A stretch of 64,000 nt of DNA. Source: Pseudarthrobacter sp. NIBRBAC000502772. Lineage in GTDB: Bacteria > Actinomycetota > Actinomycetes > Actinomycetales > Micrococcaceae. The DNA lies in the NCBI RefSeq assembly GCF_006517235.1, contig NZ_CP041188.1:3720001-3784000 (forward strand), read 5' to 3'. The notes under the pieces were generated by a model. That model was not told the origin of the DNA, ran no database searches, and was given only the letters and a program-made list of their open reading frames with translations. Positions within the stretch are counted from its first letter, which is position 1. Every line of letters starts with the position of its first letter. The position numbers were made by a program, and so were the translations under genes. Shown in pieces: positions 9,478 to 17,979 of the stretch.

Positions 9478-10089
9478 TCAGGCGGCCAGGCTCTTCAGGT
9501 GCCGGTCCAGGACGTCATGGCACATCTGTGCCGTCATCCAGGCGGGCTGCAGGAGGGCGTGCATGCACAGCCCGTCCAGCGTAGCCAGCAGCCTCTCTGC
9601 CTCGACCGCCAGCGACTGCTGCCCGTCGCCGTCGTCCGGTACCAGGGCGGTGATGACCTGCCCGACGACGGCGGCCACCTCCCGGTGGCTCCGATCGGCC
9701 TCCGCCTCGAGGAAGGGACGGATCCTGGCGGCGTTTTTGAAGGCCATCCACACACAGGCGTCCACGGCCCGTTCCTCGTCAAGCGGCAGAAATTCACCCA
9801 GCAGGGTTAAAACCGCCTCATGATGCGGGCCGGTCCCGGGTTTGCTGGCGGCCATAGCCGGCAATGCCGCGGTGAGCCGGCCCGTGATCCGGTCCACAAC
9901 GGCGGCAAAGGAATGGCTGAGCAGTTCTTCACTGCTGGCGAAGTAGTGCCGGACGGAGCCTACGGCGAGGCCTGCTTCGTCCGCCACCTCCCGCAGTGAC
10001 GCCCGCTCAAGGCCGTCGACGGCGATGATCCTGAAGACCGCGTCAACAATTTCTGCACGCCGGGCTACGGCATCAACAATTTTGGGCAC
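9478..10089 (-). CDS. TetR-family transcriptional regulator
   Basis: 203 residues. Residues 1-55 carry a TetR helix-turn-helix (REVADEAGLAVGSVRHYFASSEELL). The rest is an alpha-helical ligand domain of unassigned specificity, related in form to the C-terminal domains of BetI/AcrR-like proteins. It starts with a GTG at 10089, six bases after TAAATA on the minus strand, with no ribosome-binding site, and so appears leaderless. A palindrome at 10098-10118 overlaps this promoter, suggesting autoregulation. It is divergent from galE, which may or may not be a target. Confidence 0.88.
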   Translation of the reverse strand: MPKIVDAVARRAEIVDAVFRIIAVDGLERASLREVADEAGLAVGSVRHYFASSEELLSHSFAAVVDRITGRLTAALPAMAASKPGTGPHHEAVLTLLGEFLPLDEERAVDACVWMAFKNAARIRPFLEAEADRSHREVAAVVGQVITALVPDDGDGQQSLAVEAERLLATLDGLCMHALLQPAWMTAQMCHDVLDRHLKSLAA

Positions 10090-10118
10090 CCCTATTATTT
10101 AGCACACCCGTGCTTAAA
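10090..10118. promoter_or_regulatory. TetR operator and leaderless tetR promoter
   Basis: TTTAGCAC (10098-10105), ACCC, GTGCTTAAA (10110-10118) is a near-perfect palindrome 9 bases from the tetR GTG. The tetR -10 (TAAATA, 10101-10096 on the minus strand) overlaps its left arm, as expected for autorepression. Confidence 0.6.
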
Positions 10119-10141
10119 TCCACGCATCCGCGGAATTGGGA

Positions 10142-10153
10142 TAGCGTGGGGGC
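10142..10153 (+). promoter_or_regulatory. Leaderless promoter -10 for galE
   Basis: TAGCGT at 10142-10147, then GGGGGC and the ATG at 10154. Transcription would begin at the A of the start codon. Confidence 0.5.
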
Positions 10154-11167
10154 ATGAAAATTCTGGTCACAGGTGGCACCGGGTACATCGGTTCGCACAC
10201 AGTCTTGTCCCTGCAGGAAGCCGGCCACGATGTGGTGGTGATCGATAACCTGGTGAACTCCAGCGAGGAGTCACTGCGCCGGGTTGCCGAACTGAGCGGC
10301 AAGACCGCCGAATTCCACAACGTGGACCTGGTGGACGAAGCCGCAGTGGAAGGCGTCTTTGCCGCCCACACGATCGACGCCGTGATCCACTTTGCCGGGC
10401 TCAAGGCGGTTGGTGAGTCGGTCCGCGAACCGCTCAAGTACTACTACAACAACCTTGTGGGCACGCTGAACCTGATCCGGGTGATGGACCGCCACGACGT
10501 CCGCTCCATCGTGTTCAGCTCCTCCGCCACAGTGTACGGCGAGCACAATCCCATTCCCTATGTGGAAAAGATGGAGATCGGCGCCAACAACCCCTACGGC
10601 CGCACCAAGGAACAGATCGAGGACATCCTCGCCGATCTGGGCGCTGCTGACACGCGTTGGCACATTGCCCTGCTGCGCTACTTCAATCCGGTGGGCGCGC
10701 ACCCGTCAGGCCGCATCGGCGAGGACCCCCAGGGCATCCCCAACAACCTGGTGCCCTTCATCGCCCAGGTGGCCGTGGGACGCCGCGACAAGCTCATGGT
10801 GTTCGGCGGCGACTACGACACCCCGGACGGAACCTGCCTGCGGGACTACATCCACGTCGTCGACCTCGCCGAAGGCCACGTGGCAGCCCTCAACCACGTG
10901 GCAGACCGCTCAGGCGTCTACCGCTGGAACCTTGGCTCCGGGAAGGGCTCCTCCGTGCTGGAGGTCCTGCGGTCCTTCGAGAAGGCCGTGGGCCAGCCCA
11001 TCCCCTACGAGATCACCGGACGCCGCGCGGGCGACCTCCCGGCGTTCTGGGCCGACGCCACCTCCGCCCTGGCCGACCTGAGCTGGTCCACCACGAAGAC
11101 CGTGGACCAGATGTGCGAGGACCACTGGCGCTGGCAGAAGAACAACCCCCTGGGTTACACGTCATAA
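10154..11167 (+). CDS. galE: UDP-glucose 4-epimerase GalE
   Basis: 337 residues, the usual GalE length. Extended short-chain dehydrogenase fold with NAD motif GGTGYIG at 7-13, catalytic SSSATVYG (Ser124 region) and Y148..K152 (YGRTK). The substrate-side block RYFNPVGAHPSG is intact. It interconverts UDP-glucose and UDP-galactose for cell-wall and exopolysaccharide sugars. The gene stands alone, with a leaderless promoter, and ends at a double hairpin shared with the convergent gltA. Confidence 0.95.
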   Translation: MKILVTGGTGYIGSHTVLSLQEAGHDVVVIDNLVNSSEESLRRVAELSGKTAEFHNVDLVDEAAVEGVFAAHTIDAVIHFAGLKAVGESVREPLKYYYNNLVGTLNLIRVMDRHDVRSIVFSSSATVYGEHNPIPYVEKMEIGANNPYGRTKEQIEDILADLGAADTRWHIALLRYFNPVGAHPSGRIGEDPQGIPNNLVPFIAQVAVGRRDKLMVFGGDYDTPDGTCLRDYIHVVDLAEGHVAALNHVADRSGVYRWNLGSGKGSSVLEVLRSFEKAVGQPIPYEITGRRAGDLPAFWADATSALADLSWSTTKTVDQMCEDHWRWQKNNPLGYTS

Positions 11168-11181
11168 ACAGCAACTGAACA

Positions 11182-11246
11182 GCAACGCGGGGTCACTTAC
11201 TGCCCGATCCGAAGGGAAAATCAGGCAGTAAGTGACCCCGCGTTGC
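11182..11246. repeat. Long inverted repeat (REP-like or terminator) after galE
   Basis: Perfect 23-base arms at 11182-11204 and 11224-11246 around a 19-base loop. The arms contain CGCGGGGTCACTTACTGCC. The pairing continues outward with GCAACTG (11171-11177) against CAGTTGC (11246-11252) after a bulge. The length and perfection suggest a dispersed palindromic element used as the galE terminator; its copy number cannot be judged here. Confidence 0.7.
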
Positions 11247-11259
11247 AGTTGCCGGTAAC

Positions 11260-11312
11260 GTACGACGGCGGCCGGTCACCTTCGTGGAGAAGGTGACCGG
11301 CCGCCGTCGTAC
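11260..11312. terminator. Strong terminator after gltA
   Basis: Perfect 24-base arms at 11260-11283 and 11289-11312 with loop GTGGA, 20 bases past the gltA stop (minus strand). Confidence 0.85.
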
Positions 11313-11332
11313 TGCCGATGAGCCGGTGGGGA

Positions 11333-12616
11333 TTAGCGGACCGGGTAGTCGCGCTCGGGCTCGCCGATGTACAGCTGGCGCGGGCGGCCGATCTTGGTGT
11401 TCGGGTCGCTGATCATTTCACGCCACTGGGCGATCCAGCCCGGCAGGCGGCCGATCGCGAACAGCACGGTGAACATCTTCTCCGGGAAGCCCATGGCCTT
11501 GTAAATCAGGCCGGTGTAGAAGTCCACGTTCGGGTAGAGCTTGCGCTGGATGAAGTAGTCATCGTTCAGCGCCTTCTCTTCGAGGCGCATGGCGATCTCG
11601 AGCAGTTCGTCGTTGCCGCCGAGCTTGGTGAGGATTTCGTGGGCCGTGGCCTTGACGATCTTGGCACGCGGATCGTAGTTCTTGTAGACGCGGTGTCCGA
11701 AGCCCATAAGGCGGACGCCGTCTTCCTTGTTCTTGACCTTCTCCATGTAATCCTCCGGCTTGGTGCCGTCGGCCTGGATCTGGCGGAGCATCTTGAGCAC
11801 TGCCTCGTTGGCCCCGCCGTGGGCGGGACCGAAGAGTGCGTTGATGCCAGCAGACACCGAGGCGAAGAGGTTGGCGTTGGAGGAGCCCACCAGGCGCACC
11901 GTGGAGGTGGAACAGTTCTGCTCGTGGTCAGCGTGCAGGATGAGGAGAAGGTCCAGCGCCTTGGCGATGACCGGGTCCACTTCGTACTGCTCGGCCGGCA
12001 GGCCGAAGCTGAGGCGGAGGAAGTTCTCCACGAGGTTGTGGGAGTTGTCGGGGTACAGCATGGGCTGGCCGATGCTCTTCTTCAGGGCGTAGGCGGCGAT
12101 GACCGGCATCTTGGCCAGCAGCCGGTACGTGGAAACCTCTACCTGCTCAGCGTTGAACGGATCCAGCGAGTCCTGGTAGAACGTGGACAGCGCCGACACG
12201 GCCGAAGAGAGCACAGGCATCGGGTGGGCATCACGCGGGAAGCCGCTGAAGAAGCCCTTGAGCTCTTCGTGCAGCAGCGTGTGGTGACGGATACGCTGGT
12301 CGAAGGCTTCCAGCTCCGTGGGTGTCGGCAGGTTGCCGTAGATCAGCAGGTAGGACACCTCAAGGAAGCTGGAGTGCTGCGCCAGCTGTTCGATGGGGTA
12401 CCCGCGGTAACGCAGGATGCCGGCATCGCCGTCGATGTAGGTAATTGCGGACGTGGTTGCTGCGGTGTTCATGAAGCCGGGGTCAAAGGTGACTGCGCCC
12501 GTCTGCTTGAGCAGCTTGGAAACGTCGTAGCCTTCGTTTCCTTCAACAACCTGGATGCGCGGGAGCTTGAGCTCGCCTCCTGCATGGTGCAGGGTTGCGC
12601 TGTTGGTCTCAGTCAT
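11333..12616 (-). CDS. gltA: Citrate synthase GltA
   Basis: 427 residues, the hexameric type II bacterial size. It condenses oxaloacetate and acetyl-CoA at the entry of the TCA cycle. The conserved FGHRVYKNYDPRAK block with the active-site His is present, as are the HEQNCSTSTVR and GPAHGGANEAV blocks. The ATG at 12616 has an AAGGGGA ribosome-binding site. The upstream 229-base region holds a CRP/GlxR-like box (12824-12839). The gene stands alone between galE and dapC. Confidence 0.96.
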   Translation of the reverse strand: MTETNSATLHHAGGELKLPRIQVVEGNEGYDVSKLLKQTGAVTFDPGFMNTAATTSAITYIDGDAGILRYRGYPIEQLAQHSSFLEVSYLLIYGNLPTPTELEAFDQRIRHHTLLHEELKGFFSGFPRDAHPMPVLSSAVSALSTFYQDSLDPFNAEQVEVSTYRLLAKMPVIAAYALKKSIGQPMLYPDNSHNLVENFLRLSFGLPAEQYEVDPVIAKALDLLLILHADHEQNCSTSTVRLVGSSNANLFASVSAGINALFGPAHGGANEAVLKMLRQIQADGTKPEDYMEKVKNKEDGVRLMGFGHRVYKNYDPRAKIVKATAHEILTKLGGNDELLEIAMRLEEKALNDDYFIQRKLYPNVDFYTGLIYKAMGFPEKMFTVLFAIGRLPGWIAQWREMISDPNTKIGRPRQLYIGEPERDYPVR

Positions 12617-12823
12617 GGAGTCCCCTTCATGAGGCGCGAGGGCCTCTGTCGAAAGCTTGATCCAACATCCGGTGAGCCGTGGCAGTGACCCTGTTCATCC
12701 AGGAATCCAATACCCGGGCTGCCTTCTTGTAGAAAGCCACCATTGATAGTCACTTAAAAAGTACCGTCCGATTGCGGGTGTCACTAATCGGAGGCGTGCG
12801 AAACCCCCGTAAAATGCCGCCTT

Positions 12824-12839
12824 TGTGTTGCGAGTCACA
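12824..12839. promoter_or_regulatory. CRP/GlxR-like site upstream of gltA
   Basis: TGTGTTGCGAGTCACA matches TGTGA-N6-TCACA with one mismatch. It lies about 210 bases upstream of the gltA start codon. GlxR control of gltA is known in Corynebacterium glutamicum; control here is inference. Confidence 0.4.
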
Positions 12840-12845
12840 TGATTG

Positions 12846-13994
12846 TTACGGCGTCGTGGCCAGTCTGGCCACGGCGGCGTCAATCCGTTCATCAGTGCCC
12901 GTCAATGCGACACGCACAAACCCGTTGCCGGCTTCGCCGTAAAAGACGCCTGGCCCCACCACGATGCCTCGCTCAGCAAGCCGGGCCACGGTGTCCCAGG
13001 TGCTCTCTCCGGCGGTGGACCAAAGGTACAGTCCGGCGTCGGAATCTTTGATCTCCAGCCCGAAGCCCTGCAAAGCCGGGACCAGGCGCTCCCGGCGTCC
13101 ACGGTAGCGGTCCTTCTGGGCCTGGACGTGGGTGTCCTCGCCCACCGCAACCCGCATTGCTTCCTGCACCGGGTAGGGGACGATCATGCCGGCATGCTTG
13201 CGGCTGTTGACGAGGTTGGCCATGATGCCCGGGTCACCGGCCACAAACGCTGCGCGGTAACCTGCCACGTTGGACTGCTTGCTCAGCGAGTACACGGCCA
13301 GAAGGCCCTCGTGGGACCCGCCGGAAACGCGCGGATCCAGGATGCTGGGCACGGGCTCGCCACCGCGCTGTGCGTCCCACGCGCCCCACCCGAGTTCGGC
13401 GTAGCACTCGTCCGAGGCCACCACGGCGCCCAGTTCGCGGGCCTGCGCCACAAGCGCTTTGAGGGACGCAACATCCCTGACGCTTCCGGTGGGGTTGCCC
13501 GGGGAGTTTACCCAGATCAGCCGCACGCGTGCGCGGGTGGCATTGTCCAACTCGTCGAGGTGGTCGGTCGCGACGGAGGTGACGCCGGCGAAAGTAGCCC
13601 CGATGTCATAGGTGGGGTAGGCAACCTTGGGGCGGACGACGACGTCGCCCGGCTTCAGCCCGAGCAGGAGCGGCAGCCACGCCACCAGTTCCTTGGAGCC
13701 GACGGTGGGCATAACGTTCTTAGGGTCCAGGCCGGGGACGCCGCGGCGCCGCTCGAACCACGCCGCAATGGCTTCCCGCAACGGAACGGTGCCGTGGACC
13801 GTGGGGTATCCCGGGGCGTCCGCGGCGGCCCTGAGGGCATCCTGGATCACAGCGGGAGTGGGGTCCACAGGCGTGCCGATCGACAGGTTCACGGCCCCGC
13901 CAGGGTGCTCAGAGGCTTTGGCCAGGTACGGTGCCATGGCCTCCCACGGGTAGTCGGGCAGGCTGAGGCCAAAGCCGTTCACGGCAGCGGTCAA
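12846..13994 (-). CDS. dapC: Succinyldiaminopimelate aminotransferase DapC
   Basis: 382 residues, fold-type I PLP aminotransferase of the actinobacterial DapC group. The PLP lysine is in VYSLSKQSN, with WVNSPGNPTGSV and ASDECYAELGW (PLP-binding Asp) upstream. It makes N-succinyl-LL-DAP from the keto precursor, between DapD and DapE. The start is a TTG at 13994; a GTG four codons later is an alternative. It follows fdxA by 13 bases, an arrangement common in actinobacteria, so the two are co-transcribed. Confidence 0.92.
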   Translation of the reverse strand: MTAAVNGFGLSLPDYPWEAMAPYLAKASEHPGGAVNLSIGTPVDPTPAVIQDALRAAADAPGYPTVHGTVPLREAIAAWFERRRGVPGLDPKNVMPTVGSKELVAWLPLLLGLKPGDVVVRPKVAYPTYDIGATFAGVTSVATDHLDELDNATRARVRLIWVNSPGNPTGSVRDVASLKALVAQARELGAVVASDECYAELGWGAWDAQRGGEPVPSILDPRVSGGSHEGLLAVYSLSKQSNVAGYRAAFVAGDPGIMANLVNSRKHAGMIVPYPVQEAMRVAVGEDTHVQAQKDRYRGRRERLVPALQGFGLEIKDSDAGLYLWSTAGESTWDTVARLAERGIVVGPGVFYGEAGNGFVRVALTGTDERIDAAVARLATTP

Positions 13995-14007
13995 CGCGAT
14001 GCCCGGC

Positions 14008-14334
14008 TCAGTGGTCTTGGTTCTGCGGCGGCAGGGCGGCGATCATCGGGTGATCCTTGCCCGTGTTGCCCACCTTGGCGGCGCCACCGGGCGAGCCCAG
14101 GTCATCGAAGAATTCGACGTTGGCCTTGTAGTAGTCAGCCCACTCTTCGGGGGTGTCATCCTCGTAATAGATGGCTTCCACCGGGCACACCGGCTCGCAG
14201 GCACCACAGTCGACACACTCATCGGGGTGGATATACAAGGAACGCTCACCCTCATAGATGCAGTCAACGGGGCATTCCTCGATACATGCCTTGTCCTTGA
14301 CATCTACACACGGCTGCGCGATTACGTACGTCAC
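14008..14334 (-). CDS. fdxA: Seven-iron ferredoxin FdxA
   Basis: 108 residues from a GTG at 14334 (MTYVIAQPC). Cluster cysteines are in CVDVKDKACIEECPVDC and CVDCGACEPVCPVEAI, the pattern of 3Fe-4S/4Fe-4S ferredoxins. It is a soluble electron carrier. I chose the GTG start because the longer frame lacks a ribosome-binding site while GAGAGGCAAGG precedes the GTG. It lies just upstream of dapC. Confidence 0.93.
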   Translation of the reverse strand: MTYVIAQPCVDVKDKACIEECPVDCIYEGERSLYIHPDECVDCGACEPVCPVEAIYYEDDTPEEWADYYKANVEFFDDLGSPGGAAKVGNTGKDHPMIAALPPQNQDH

Positions 14335-14456
14335 GTCCCTTGCCTCTCCACGATATTTCCCGGCAGTGGCCGGCACTTGAATCCGGCACCGGCCGGACTA
14401 TTGACTTCTGAGCCTATTATCTCCCAGCCCGTCCACGCGAACCTAGCCGGCCGCCT

Positions 14457-14468
14457 TAGTATGAACTG
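14457..14468 (+). promoter_or_regulatory. Leaderless promoter -10 for the SH3-like small protein
   Basis: TAGTAT at 14457-14462, six bases (GAACTG), then GTG at 14469. Confidence 0.5.
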
Positions 14469-14714
14469 GTGAGTCCCGCCCAGCCTACGCCCCGAGAATT
14501 TCTGGCCACCGCCGCGCCCGGAACACGGGTTGTAGTGCGTTACCGGATTGACGGCGGCCTGACGGACGCCCTGGGGCATCTGGTGGCCACTGACGGCGGC
14601 GGCTGCACAGTCCGCACGCGGAAGGCCGACGTCGTGATCCCCTTGGACGTGGTGGTGGCTGCCAAGGAAGTGCCGCCGGCGCCCGAGCGGCGCCCAGCCC
14701 GCGTCCGCAACTGA
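14469..14714 (+). CDS. Small SH3-like domain protein
   Basis: 81 residues. The core GTRVVVRYRIDGGLTDALGH followed by VIPLDVVVAAKEVPP resembles the small beta-barrel at the N-terminus of some actinobacterial GNAT acetyltransferases (the Rv0428c kind), but here it stands alone with no acetyltransferase domain. The function is unknown. A leaderless promoter gives the GTG start. It is convergent with typA and both stop at a shared hairpin. The coding call is supported by codon bias; the family resemblance is from memory. Confidence 0.7.
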   Translation: MSPAQPTPREFLATAAPGTRVVVRYRIDGGLTDALGHLVATDGGGCTVRTRKADVVIPLDVVVAAKEVPPAPERRPARVRN

Positions 14715-14731
14715 AACTCCCCTGACACAAG

Positions 14732-14783
14732 AGAAACTGCCGGCATGACGGCGGGGTTCCCGCCTGCCGTGCCGGCAGTTTCT
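14732..14783. terminator. Bidirectional terminator between the SH3-like gene and typA
   Basis: AGAAACTGCCGGCA (14732-14745) pairs with TGCCGGCAGTTTCT (14770-14783), and an inner stem GGCGGG/CCCGCC (14750-14764) extends the hairpin. It lies 17 bases past the upstream stop and 19 bases from the typA stop. Confidence 0.8.
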
Positions 14784-14801
14784 GTGATGTGCTATTTAGG
14801 A

Positions 14802-16730
14802 CTAGGCCTTGGCGCGTGCCCGTGTGGACTTGGCGCGTTCGCTGGCGTCCAGGATGAGCTTCCGGATACGGATGGACTCCGGGGTCACCTCAACGCACTC
14901 GTCTTCGCGGGCGAATTCCAAGGATTCTTCCAGAGTCAGGTTGCGCGGCGGCGTCATGTTCTCGAAGGTGTCCGAGGACGCTGCACGCATGTTGGTGAGC
15001 TGCTTTTCCCTGGTGATGTTCACGTCCATGTCATCGGCGCGTGAGTTCTCGCCAACGATCATGCCTTCGTAGACCTCGGAGGTGGGCTGCACGAAGAATG
15101 ACATGCGTTCCTGGAGCTTGATCATCGCGAACGGGGTGACCACGCCAGAGCGGTCGGCCACGATCGAACCGTTGGTGCGGTACTCGATGGGGCCGGCCCA
15201 CGGCTCGTAGCCCTCGGCGATGGAGGAAGCAATGCCGGCACCGCGGGTGTCGGTGAGGAACTTGGTGCGGAAGCCGATCAGGCCACGGGCCGGAACGATG
15301 AACTCCATGCGGCACCAGCCGGTGCCGTGGTTGGCCATGTTGGTCATGCGGCCCTTGCGGGCTGCCATCAGCTGGGTGACGGCACCGAGGTACTCTTCCG
15401 GCACGTCGATGGTCATGTGTTCCATCGGCTCGTGGATCTTGCCGTCGACGGTTTTGGTGACAACCTGCGGCTTGCCGACAGTCAGTTCGAAGCCTTCACG
15501 TCGCATCTGCTCAACCAGGATGGCCAGCGCGAGCTCGCCACGGCCCTGGACTTCCCAGGCGTCGGGACGCTCGGTGGGGAGAACCTTGATGGAGACGTTA
15601 CCGATCAGTTCCTTGTCCAGGCGGTCCTTGACCTGGCGGGCCGTGACCTTGGCGCCCTTGACCCGGCCGGCCAGCGGCGAGGTGTTGATACCGATGGTCA
15701 TGGAGATGGCGGGATCGTCCACGGTGATCAGCGGCAGCGGCTGCGGGTTGTCGACGTCGGTGAGGGTCTCACCAATGGTGATTTCCTCGATACCGGCAAC
15801 GGCGACGATTTCGCCCGGACCTGCAGACTCGGTGGGAACACGGTCCAGTGCCTTGGTGGCCAGCAGTTCGGTGATCTTGACGTTCTTGAGCTCTCCGTTG
15901 GCGCGGGCCCAGGCAACGGTCTGGCCCTTGCGCAGGGTGCCGTTGTAGATGCGCAGCAACGCGAGGCGGCCCAGGAACGGGGAGGCGTCCAGGTTGGTCA
16001 CGTGTGCCTGGAGGACACCGTTCGGGTTGTACGTCGGGGCCGGGATGTGCTCGATGATGGTCTTGAACAGCGGCTCAAGGTCTTCGTTGTCCGGAGCGGA
16101 GCCGTCGGCGGGCTGGTCCAGGGAGGCGCGGCCCACCCTCGCTGCTGCGTAGACAACCGGAACTTCAAGGATCTTGTCGAGGTCCAGGTCCGGAACTTCG
16201 TCGGCGAGGTCCGAGGCGAGGCCCAGGAGGAGGTCCATGGACTCGTGGACAACTTCCTCGATGCGGGCGTCGGGGCGGTCCGTCTTGTTGACGAGGAGAA
16301 TGACCGGCAGGTGCGCGGCCAGGGCCTTGCGCAGCACGAAGCGGGTCTGGGGCAGCGGGCCCTCGGAAGCGTCCACGAGGAGTACAACGCCGTCCACCAT
16401 GGACAGGCCGCGCTCTACTTCGCCACCGAAGTCGGCGTGGCCGGGGGTGTCGATGACGTTGATGGTGATGGTTTCACCGTTGGAGGACGGTCCGTTGTAG
16501 GCCACGGTGGTGTTCTTGGCCAGGATGGTGATGCCCTTTTCGCGTTCCAGGTCACCGGAGTCCATGACGCGGTCTTCGAGGTGGTTGTGTTCGGCAAAGG
16601 AGTTGGTCTGCTTGAGCATGGCGTCGACCAGAGTGGTCTTGCCGTGGTCAACGTGGGCCACGATCGCGACGTTGCGGAGGTCACTGCGCGATGCAGTGGC
16701 TACCGCGGTGTTGGTGGTGGTTTCAGACAT
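14802..16730 (-). CDS. typA: Ribosome-associated GTPase TypA/BipA
   Basis: 642 residues. G-domain motifs: G1 AHVDHGKT at 25-32, G3 DTPGHADF and G4 NKTD. After the EF-G-like domain comes the BipA-specific C-terminus ([21 protein letters not shown]). It is a translational GTPase used in ribosome assembly and stress or cold growth. The ATG at 16730 has no obvious ribosome-binding site. TAGAAT at 16837-16832 (minus strand) would give a leader of about 100 bases. It is a single gene between terminators. Confidence 0.95.
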   Translation of the reverse strand: MSETTTNTAVATASRSDLRNVAIVAHVDHGKTTLVDAMLKQTNSFAEHNHLEDRVMDSGDLEREKGITILAKNTTVAYNGPSSNGETITINVIDTPGHADFGGEVERGLSMVDGVVLLVDASEGPLPQTRFVLRKALAAHLPVILLVNKTDRPDARIEEVVHESMDLLLGLASDLADEVPDLDLDKILEVPVVYAAARVGRASLDQPADGSAPDNEDLEPLFKTIIEHIPAPTYNPNGVLQAHVTNLDASPFLGRLALLRIYNGTLRKGQTVAWARANGELKNVKITELLATKALDRVPTESAGPGEIVAVAGIEEITIGETLTDVDNPQPLPLITVDDPAISMTIGINTSPLAGRVKGAKVTARQVKDRLDKELIGNVSIKVLPTERPDAWEVQGRGELALAILVEQMRREGFELTVGKPQVVTKTVDGKIHEPMEHMTIDVPEEYLGAVTQLMAARKGRMTNMANHGTGWCRMEFIVPARGLIGFRTKFLTDTRGAGIASSIAEGYEPWAGPIEYRTNGSIVADRSGVVTPFAMIKLQERMSFFVQPTSEVYEGMIVGENSRADDMDVNITREKQLTNMRAASSDTFENMTPPRNLTLEESLEFAREDECVEVTPESIRIRKLILDASERAKSTRARAKA

Positions 16731-17000
16731 GCGTGATTGCTCGATTCAGTGGTGAAGTCAGCTGTTGTTTCGCGACATTTCCAACCGGAACGCACGACGG
16801 ATTAGCCCAATAACACAGGGCTCCTTCCCTCATTCTAAACGCTGAGCCTATTGTTGGCCTAAAAATCTCGGATCGGCCCAGTCCGGCCGGTGGGTAATTC
16901 CGGCGCGCCGCGGCCCAAAGAGTGACCAAGCTCACTGGATTTTTGTGACTTGATGCACCATCATTGCTGTGATAACCACAGCAAGCCCGGAGAATCCCTG
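16731..17000. other. Intergenic region between typA and the SGNH gene
   Basis: 270 bases without a gene. It contains TAGAAT (16837-16832, minus), a possible typA -10, and on the SGNH side a palindrome CTGTG-ATAAC-CACAG at 16967-16981. No convincing small ORF or structured RNA is seen. Confidence 0.4.
16967..16981. promoter_or_regulatory. Palindromic operator candidate before the SGNH gene
   Basis: CTGTGATAACCACAG is a perfect 5-base inverted repeat with a 5-base centre, 20 bases upstream of the SGNH ATG. It may bind a repressor of that gene. Confidence 0.35.
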
Positions 17001-17846
17001 ATGCGAAAAGCCTCGGCTCTGACCCGCTTTGTCGCCTCTGGAATCGGGGTAGCCGCGCTTCTGGGCGGCTGCGGACAGACCCCAGCAGCAACACCGGACT
17101 CCGGCGTGCCATCCCCGGCGCAGGCGGCCGCGGCCGGCGCATACCACGCCCGCAGCGGCGATCCGATCAGCCTGCCTGACGGTTCTGTGTACCGGAACCC
17201 GGCCAGCGGGCGTGACGAGGTGGTGGTGCCGGACATGCGGCACACTGCCCTCCTGATCGGCGATTCCCAATCCGAACCTGCTGACGGGTGGCCGCGTCTT
17301 GGCCTTGCCGCCGTTGGTTACAAGGTCCACTTCTGCGGGCTCGGCGGCACGGGATTCGTGGCGTCCAACGGCAAGACGGGCAACTACATCGACGCCTTGC
17401 AGCGCGGCGACTGGAAACTGCCGTACGGGACGCCCGCGCTGATCGTCATCCAGGGCGGCGGCAACGACGCCGCGCACGGCGCCACCGATGCCCAGATTGT
17501 GGCCAACGCCGACCGCCTGATCGGGGCACTCCGGGAACGCTATCCAGGCGCCAGGATGGCCATGATCGGCACCCTGGCCCGCGGCGTCAACTACGGTGGC
17601 GGACGGAGGACCCAGGTGGACGCGCTGCTGGGCACGGTGTCCGCCAGGAACGGCATACCCTTTGTGGGCGTGGGCGACTGGCTGTCGAAGTACAACCTCG
17701 CGAAGAACCTGGCAGATGCCGTCCACATGGATGCCGCAGGCCGCAGGTCACTGGGCGGGCTGCTCGGATCCAGGCTCAGGCAGCTGGGGCTCGAAGGCCC
17801 ACCGCTGGACGGAACGGCCCCGGTGGCGGCTTCCCCAGCGGGCTGA
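17001..17846 (+). CDS. SGNH/GDSL-fold lipoprotein hydrolase
   Basis: 281 residues with a lipoprotein signal; lipobox LLGGC with Cys at 24. Block I ALLIGDSQSE gives the nucleophile Ser, a GGGND motif provides the block III Asn, and DAVHMDAAG gives the Asp-His pair of block V, so the triad is complete. It is probably a surface-anchored esterase or lipase-like hydrolase acting on acylated polysaccharide or lipid; the substrate cannot be read. A GGAGA site nine bases before the ATG at 17001 supports this start over an upstream TTG. Confidence 0.85.
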   Translation: MRKASALTRFVASGIGVAALLGGCGQTPAATPDSGVPSPAQAAAAGAYHARSGDPISLPDGSVYRNPASGRDEVVVPDMRHTALLIGDSQSEPADGWPRLGLAAVGYKVHFCGLGGTGFVASNGKTGNYIDALQRGDWKLPYGTPALIVIQGGGNDAAHGATDAQIVANADRLIGALRERYPGARMAMIGTLARGVNYGGGRRTQVDALLGTVSARNGIPFVGVGDWLSKYNLAKNLADAVHMDAAGRRSLGGLLGSRLRQLGLEGPPLDGTAPVAASPAG

Positions 17847-17920
17847 ACAGACTTTTAGCGGGCGGAACTCGCCCTTGGCGCGCTGAACAGAGCGTTAAGC
17901 AATGGAGCCGTTAAAACGGA

Positions 17921-17953
17921 ATGGAGCCGGCGCGCTGAAGGCACCGGCTCCAT
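17921..17953. terminator. Terminator between the SGNH gene and the dpp operon
   Basis: ATGGAGCCGG (17921-17930) pairs with CCGGCTCCAT (17944-17953), 27 bases before the convergent dppDF stop. A copy of AATGGAGCCG also occurs at 17901-17910 as a direct repeat. Confidence 0.7.
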
Positions 17954-17979
17954 CCTTAACCCGGGATACTGCGGCCGGA

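Noticed and set aside
16801..16860. Possible riboswitch in the typA leader
   Set aside because: The leader of about 100 bases shows no conserved riboswitch core that I recognise.
17838..17892. Direct repeats of GCTGAACAGA after the SGNH gene as a mobile element end
   Set aside because: Two short copies only, no inverted terminal repeat or target duplication.
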